Shown: positions 57,798-64,000 of the stretch, piece by piece | Layout: the number at the start of each line of letters is the position of its first letter | How positions within the stretch are numbered: position 1 is the first letter of the stretch | Assembly: GCA_946800325.1 (NCBI GenBank) | Contig: OX326956.1 | Span: 18,504,667-18,568,666, forward strand | Length of the DNA stretch: 64,000 bases | Direction of reading: 5' to 3' | DNA from: Luzula sylvatica | Lineage: Eukaryota; Streptophyta; Magnoliopsida; Poales; Juncaceae | Notes under the pieces: generated by a model | Database searches by the model: none | What the model was told of the DNA's origin: nothing | What the model saw: only the letters and a program-made list of their open reading frames with translations | Program-made: the position numbers and the translations under genes

Positions 57798-58160
57798 ATG
57801 AGACTTGTTTTTGTGTTGCTGCCACTGCTCCTCTTTTTCTCTTCCGTTACGATACAAGGTGAGGATGAATCCCAAACATTCCCCTTCGCTGATCCAAACA
57901 ACCCCACACCGGACGAGATACAAAAGGCCGCCTTGTTTGCGGTGTTGTATCAAAACAACCAGCAGAATGGAAAGAATGCTGTTAGAGTTGACTCTAATAC
58001 AGCCCCTACTGGCGAGTTCACCGGTACTATTTTCAAACTCCGTATCGTAGTAATCAATGATCAAGGCATTCCCCAAGTACTTATTGTTCACTTTGAACTC
58101 GTAAATGCTGCTACCGATTCTTCCATCTTCAAAATTCGTTTTATAGTCTTCGCACCTTGA
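57798..58160 (+). CDS. Secreted divergent cystatin-like protein, copy 4 (120 aa)
   Basis: The coding sequence appears identical to copies 1 and 5, including silent sites. Signal peptide at 1-21; cystatin-like helix ALFAVLYQNN; degenerate inhibitory loop GEFTG in place of QxVxG. No intron. The frame begins at the first ATG after the TATA box (context AAAAATGAG). Conservation between distant copy 1 and copy 4 is higher in the gene and promoter than in the flanks, which suggests gene conversion or selection. Likely expressed if the TATA context is active; no tissue information can be read from sequence. Confidence 0.72.
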   Translation: MRLVFVLLPLLLFFSSVTIQGEDESQTFPFADPNNPTPDEIQKAALFAVLYQNNQQNGKNAVRVDSNTAPTGEFTGTIFKLRIVVINDQGIPQVLIVHFELVNAATDSSIFKIRFIVFAP

Positions 58161-61100
58161 CTGTAATTCCCATTCAAGTTCTCAATGTCAATGCTTTTCT
58201 AAAGTTCAAATTTTATTTTTATAATGGTGCATCAACTTGTTAGTTTTGTATTTCATTTTTAAATTTAAATCTTGTTTGTTTACCTTTAATTTGTATACTT
58301 TTGTTATTTATTTCAGATTTTCTATTGATCATTTATTTAACACACAATCAGAATTGACACTAATTAATTACCCATTGTATATGCCCAATCGAAAATAATT
58401 ATCAGACAAATAATATATATTTTTTGATTTTTTTTTTTTATGAATTGTAGTACAAATCTCACTTTTAATTAATTGAAAACTTATGTCCTATGGAAATATC
58501 CGATTACTAACAAAATATATAATTATTACGACTCTATGTTGCGGGAATTTCATCAGTTTCTTTTGATAAATTATTACGACACAAATTAATTACCTATTGT
58601 AACTATATCATGATTTGACCTTTTATGGCACGATTTAAGTTGCAATTTAAATTTTATGAATGTATTAATATATTTCTACTTGTGTACATTCACATATTAT
58701 TCGTATTTTCCGAATTTGACCGTATAACGTACAAAGCAAGCAAGACCTTTTTGATATCTCAAGTTATTCAAAAGTTGGCAAGGTTATTGTTATATTTTGT
58801 GGTGGTAATGTTTGTACTCTTAAATTTGGCAAGAGTATATATGTTGGATATGCATGAATATTCTTCTTATATATATCATATATGTGTGCCATGATTTCAG
58901 TTACATTATAATGTATTTAGTTATTGCATGTTTTGTAAGAATTTGATTGGAAAAATATTTAAAACAAGTCTTTTGTAGTCATTCCAATTGTAAAACTATA
59001 TTTATAATTTGATACCTCAATTCTAAACTCCAAATTCAATAACTAATTGGCTATTATTATCATTTTTCATATTACTATTAATCTGTCCTTGTTAACTTTT
59101 ATTATCATTTTTAGTATTATTAATAGTTTGATTATTATGCAAATAAGACCATATAATATATTTATTTAAATAACCCATAAAATTAAAATTACGGTTATAC
59201 TATTTCGAAAACTTTGACACAAAAAAACTCGGTTTTGATCTTTTGAAGAATTATATTTTTATTATGAGTCTTATATTCTGAAATTTTAGAAATGATAATC
59301 TACAAATATCAAAACCTTATTTTTTATATTTACTACATTATTCCCCCCTCAAAGATAGTTTAGTCCCAAAAACTTGATATCTTACCTTCATATGAAAAGA
59401 AAGTTCGGTACTTTTTCGTATTTCCTCGTCACGATCACACCAATTCTAATATTGGTGACGAGTCGCATCATCCACATGCACGAAGGTGTATCGCCACCAA
59501 AAACATCAACATCTTGCCTGATCTTTTGGTTCAAATGATGGACAAAAACTGTATTTCCTTCAAAATCATCATAGATAATACTCATCTCTTCTTTGGACAA
59601 TGTTAATCCATCATCTTTTTGCCTGAAAAATTAAAGATGTAAAATCCATTAGAGAAATATACTAAAAATACGAACACCGTAATACTAGAAGCGATATTAA
59701 TGAATATGAATTGCATGTAAGTAATATATACTTTAAAAATAACATTCGGCTAAGAAATCAGCCTAAATTTCAAAAGTTTTTTTTTTATCATTTCACGTCA
59801 TCAATAAAACATTGACCATTGAAATGTTAATATTTCAGAATACATATTAGACGAAACATTAATTGAAAGTAACAACGATTTCCAAACTATTCAAGGAGAA
59901 TTTTATCACAAATCGATCATGGGTATTATACTTGTGCATTATGAACGGCCATAGACATTTGAGCATTAAAGGATAAAACCTAGTGAGGACTTAACCTCAA
60001 TTACAAAATACCTAGTACGTGAAAACTTAACATGCATGTACGTCTGATTCTTTTTTGAGATGTAATTAGTTCAAACATCAGATAAATTTGCAATCAATTC
60101 ATGATCAAAGAGCATTTCAGATGAAACAAATGCTTTGTGATGTATCGACAAAAATATTGTGAAAAATAATGTCATCATTTCTATCTTATACTCCGGATTT
60201 GGTTCTTGAAAGAGTGCAGCTTGGTAACACATCACAACTCCTATTTAGGTATTCAATGAATCCATCAACATAGTATTAGTGGTATGTTTTGTAAACAATA
60301 CAAAAAGGCACATTTCGGGATCATGGCATTATAATCATAGAACGATGTTTCCAAGCAAAACCAAATTCCGAGGACTGTTTTTACATAAAATAATGCAATA
60401 TGTCGAACTTTCATCCAAACTCAACATAATAAAACTAATATCCAAACCAATTATGCCGATATAAATTTATTTGGTTCGGTTTCTGAACAAAAACAACCGT
60501 TTGAGCAATCCAAAATCCAATATATGAGAATCCAAAAAAATAATCTTGGATTTAAGAAAGTGGTAATGAATTAAATTATACATTAAATTTGCCGATTATT
60601 GCTAATTTGCACCGGCACAATACCAGGATATTCCTGTAGTGGGGAATCACGACACTGTGTTTGAATATTGTTTTTCTTTTAAAAAGCTTCCCGCCGAATC
60701 ATTTTATGTTTGTACCTCAATTGTTTACTATTTTAATTTATAATTTAATGTGCTTGCCATTTTAATTTTTCAGTACTCTAATTTACAGAATTTTAGGTGC
60801 ATGCCTCGTTTTGGTTATTCTATTTTTAACTAGTTTCCATATGATTTTTAAATCTGATTTTGTGTAAGTAATCTTTTTGTAAACTAAAATAAAGGAAAGA
60901 AAAATAACCGTTATGGTAATATTTGTCATTTGTATTATTGTGCAAGACAATTTTTATTCTATATGTAATAATAAGAATGTACTATCACATAAAATAGAAT
61001 ATAACTTACAAATAATGCAATAATGGGCATGATATCTCATGAAATAGAATATAACTTACAATTTTTTTTTTTTGCAATAATGGACACGATAACAGCAAAT

Positions 61101-61978
61101 CAATGAACAGAAAAGAGTCACAACACATGGGTGTATTAATAAATGGGGAATGTGATCCGTGCAAACCTTGTTTTTATTTTCTTACAATTTTTATTCTTAC
61201 AATTTTTATTCTATATGTAATAATAAGAATGTACTATCACATAAAATAGAATATAACTTACAAATAATGCAATAATGGGCATGATATCTCATGAAATAGA
61301 ATATCACTTACAATTTTTTTTTGCAATAATGGACACGACAACAGCAAATCAATGAACAGAAAATAGTCACAACACATGGGCGTATTAATAAATAGAGAAT
61401 GTGATCCGTGCAGCGTCAAGAAAAATCATTTCCCTTGAATTTCGAATCACCATTATTTATTTTCTTTTGTGATTAACGAGAGATATGTTTGCGTATAAGA
61501 TTATTGGGGTGCAAACCTTGTTTTTATGTATTCTCAAATCTTCTTGGTGAACAAATACAATTTCCAAAAATGTGTTGTTTCCCTCCAAATAGACTCAAAC
61601 ACTGAAGTTTCATGATTGTTGAAATATAATATAAAAAGGCAGATATCAACAGAGAATGGTGAAACCATATACCTCTCTAAATTATTTTGGAAGAGTCCAT
61701 TAGAAACAAATGAAATCTAGAAAATAAATTTTAACAAAAAATGATAGCTATAGAATCACAATTCACAATAAAGAATGAGAAGTAATATGAGATAATTGAG
61801 CACCACAACTCAACATCAAAAGTCCTAAAACAAATTATTTCATTTATTAAGAATGGATGTGATTACAAAAATATTAATCTAGAGATGGGAATAATATTTT
61901 GGCATTTATTATAGTTTGAATGAATTATCTTCTATACCAACTGTGAGGTAGTCATGGAAACTGAAACAACAACTTGGC
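58161..61978. other. Unit 4 intergenic region
   Basis: Nearly identical to 53902-57716. Fossil minus-strand exon at 59388-59626; internal ~251-bp duplication present here too. Confidence 0.6.
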
Positions 61979-61986
61979 TATATAAA
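61979..61986 (+). promoter_or_regulatory. TATA box of cystatin-like copy 5
   Basis: TATATAAA 74 bp upstream of the start codon, as in copies 1 and 4. Confidence 0.7.
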
Positions 61987-62059
61987 CCCTCCCTCCCTAG
62001 CTATGAGGAAAGAAAACACTAATACTAAACAGTGTAATACACTAAGTAATTTTTGAAAA

Positions 62060-62422
62060 ATGAGACTTGTTTTTGTGTTGCTGCCACTGCTCCTCTTTTT
62101 CTCTTCCGTTACGATACAAGGTGAGGATGAATCCCAAACATTCCCCTTCGCTGATCCAAACAACCCCACACCGGACGAGATACAAAAGGCCGCCTTGTTT
62201 GCGGTGTTGTATCAAAACAACCAGCAGAATGGAAAGAATGCTGTTAGAGTTGACTCTAATACAGCCCCTACTGGCGAGTTCACCGGTACTATTTTCAAAC
62301 TCCGTATCGTAGTAATCAATGATCAAGGCATTCCCCAAGTACTTATTGTTCACTTTGAACTCGTAAATGCTGCTACCGATTCTTCCATCTTCAAAATTCG
62401 TTTTATAGTCTTCGCACCTTGA
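62060..62422 (+). CDS. Secreted divergent cystatin-like protein, copy 5 (120 aa)
   Basis: Same protein as copies 1 and 4 with no differences seen. It lies 4262 bp downstream of copy 4 in the same orientation, the product of the most recent unit duplication. Signal peptide 1-21, then a ~99-aa cysteine-free domain. Phytocystatin similarity is moderate (FAV helix, GT of the QVVAGT hairpin, LRIVV strand), with the Gln and Val of the inhibitory loop replaced. An alternative is another cystatin/monellin-fold secreted protein without inhibitor activity. Confidence 0.72.
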   Translation: MRLVFVLLPLLLFFSSVTIQGEDESQTFPFADPNNPTPDEIQKAALFAVLYQNNQQNGKNAVRVDSNTAPTGEFTGTIFKLRIVVINDQGIPQVLIVHFELVNAATDSSIFKIRFIVFAP

Positions 62423-64000
62423 CTGTAATTCCCATTCAAGTTCTCAATGTCAATGCTTTTCTAAAGTTCAAATTTTATTTTTATAATGGTGCATCAACTT
62501 GTTAGTTTTGTATTTCATTTTTAAATTTAAATCTTGTTTGTTTACCTTTAATTTGTATACTTTTGTTATTTATTTCAGATTTTCTATTGATCATTTATTT
62601 AACACACAATCAGAATTGACACTAATTAATTACCCATTGTATATGCCCAATCGAAAATAATTATCAGACAAATAATATATATATTTTGATTTTTTTTTTT
62701 TATGAATTGTAGTACAAATCTCACTTTTAATTAATTGAAAACTTATGTCCTATGGAAATATCCGATTACTAACAAAATATATAATTATTACGACTCTATG
62801 TTGCGGGAATTTCATCAGTTTCTTTTGATAAATTATTACGACACAAATTAATTACCTATTGTAACTATATCATGATTTGACCTTTTATGGCACGATTTAA
62901 GTTGCAATTTAAATTTTATGAATGTATTAATATATTTCTACTTGTGTACATTCACATATTATTCGTATTTTCCGAATTTGACCGTATAACGTACAAAGCA
63001 AGCAAGACCTTTTTGATATCTCAAGTTATTCAAAAGTTGGCAAGGTTATTGTTATATTTTGTGGTGGTAATGTTTGTACTCTTAAATTTGGCAAGAGTAT
63101 ATATGTTGGATATGCATGAATATTCTTCTTATATATATCATATATGTGTGCCATGATTTCAGTTACATTATAATGTATTTAGTTATTGCATGTTTTGTAA
63201 GAATTTGATTGGAAAAATATTTAAAACAAGTCTTTTGTAGTCATTCCAATTGTAAAACTATATTTATAATTTGATACCTCAATTCTAAACTCCAAATTCA
63301 ATAACTAATTGGCTATTATTATCATTTTTCATATTACTATTAATCTGTCCTTGTTAACTTTTATTATCATTTTTAGTATTATTAATAGTTTGATTATTAT
63401 GCAAATAAGACCATATAATATATTTATTTAAATAACCCATAAAATTAAAATTACGGTTATACTATTTCGAAAACTTTGACACAAAAAAACTCGGTTTTGA
63501 TCTTTTGAAGAATTATATTTTTATTATGAGTCTTATATTCTGAAATTTTAGAAATGATAATCTACAAATATCAAAACCTTATTTTTTATATTTACTACAT
63601 TATTCCCCCCTCAAAGATAGTTTAGTCCCAAAAACTTGATATCTTACCTTCATATGAAAAGAAAGTTCGGTACTTTTTCGTATTTCCTCGTCACGATCAC
63701 ACCAATTCTAATATTGGTGACGAGTCGCATCATCCACATGCACGAAGGTGTATCGCCACCAAAAACATCAACATCTTGCCTGATCTTTTGGTTCAAATGA
63801 TGGACAAAAACTGTATTTCCTTCAAAATCATCATAGATAATACTCATCTCTTCTTTGGACAATGTTAATCCATCATCTTTTTGCCTGAAAAATTAAAGAT
63901 GTAAAATCCATTAGAGAAATATACTAAAAATACGAACACCGTAATACTAGAAGCGATATTAATGAATATGAATTGCATGTAAGTAATATATACTTTAAAA
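62423..64000. other. Unit 5 intergenic region, cut by the window end
   Basis: Matches 58161-59739 with few differences; includes the fossil minus-strand exon at 63650-63888. Confidence 0.6.

Larger units (their letters stand above)
53624..64000. repeat. Tandem 4.26-kb repeat, units 3, 4 and partial 5
   Basis: Landmarks recur at 4261-4262 bp: 54364, 58625, 62887; 55127, 59388, 63650; and the gene start at 57798 and 62060. Units 3/4 upstream of copies 4 and 5 differ only at scattered bases and homopolymers (for example CCGGTTATT/CCGATTATT near 56333 and 60593). The window ends inside unit 5. Confidence 0.97.

Overview
This is a stretch of angiosperm (dicot-like) nuclear DNA that is AT-rich and very dense in transposable elements. 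Evidence for a plant includes a plant-type Ty1-copia element primed by initiator Met tRNA, Helitron ends (CTAG after a GC hairpin), hAT-type MITEs with 8-bp target duplications, a Mutator-like element, and a small TATA-driven gene family with a secreted phytocystatin-like product. I cannot name the species. There is no prokaryotic gene organisation, CRISPR array or operon.

Left part (1-8.2 kb): a minus-strand LINE remnant carries three tandem 457-bp copies of its zf-RVT-like region (1-1371). It is followed by segment A (about 2.35-6.83 kb), which holds a 545-bp hAT MITE with a perfect 8-bp target duplication. Segment B (about 8.17-23.04 kb) is a second, heavily invaded copy of A, so A supplies the empty sites for insertions in B. 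Those insertions are a 9.77-kb Helitron (8375-18142) and a 1.2-kb Helitron (19980-21191). The large Helitron carries a broken, intron-containing fragment of a DNA ligase 1 gene (9287-10170). It also carries a 5.9-kb Mutator-like element (11321-17220), which itself contains the 3' end of a probable Ty3/gypsy element.

Middle part (23-34.5 kb): GC-rich degenerate tandem repeats; a solo LTR (26079-27619, target duplication GCCTC) packed with palindromes of the form GTCCGTT..AACGGAC; a CGGTT-rich MITE split by a deleted ZMYM-type hAT element (28441-29511, target duplication AACCGAAT); a lone Mutator-like terminus; a short MITE; and a duplicated block with its own internal tandem repeats.

Right part (30-64 kb): a tandem array of a segment that in its cleanest form is about 4.26 kb long. 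Each full unit carries one small gene for a secreted, divergent cystatin-like protein of 120 aa. Copies at 36967, 57798 and 62060 encode the same protein and keep TATA box, signal peptide and stop. Copies at 39182 and 53624 have lost promoter, signal peptide and start codon and are fused to a hAT-like fragment. Unit 2 is further split by a 3.0-kb Helitron-like insertion (40332-43344) and by a complete Ty1-copia element (44647-52520) with an uninterrupted 1315-aa gag-pol frame. The array is the only convincing host gene content; the copia polyprotein is the only long intact reading frame.
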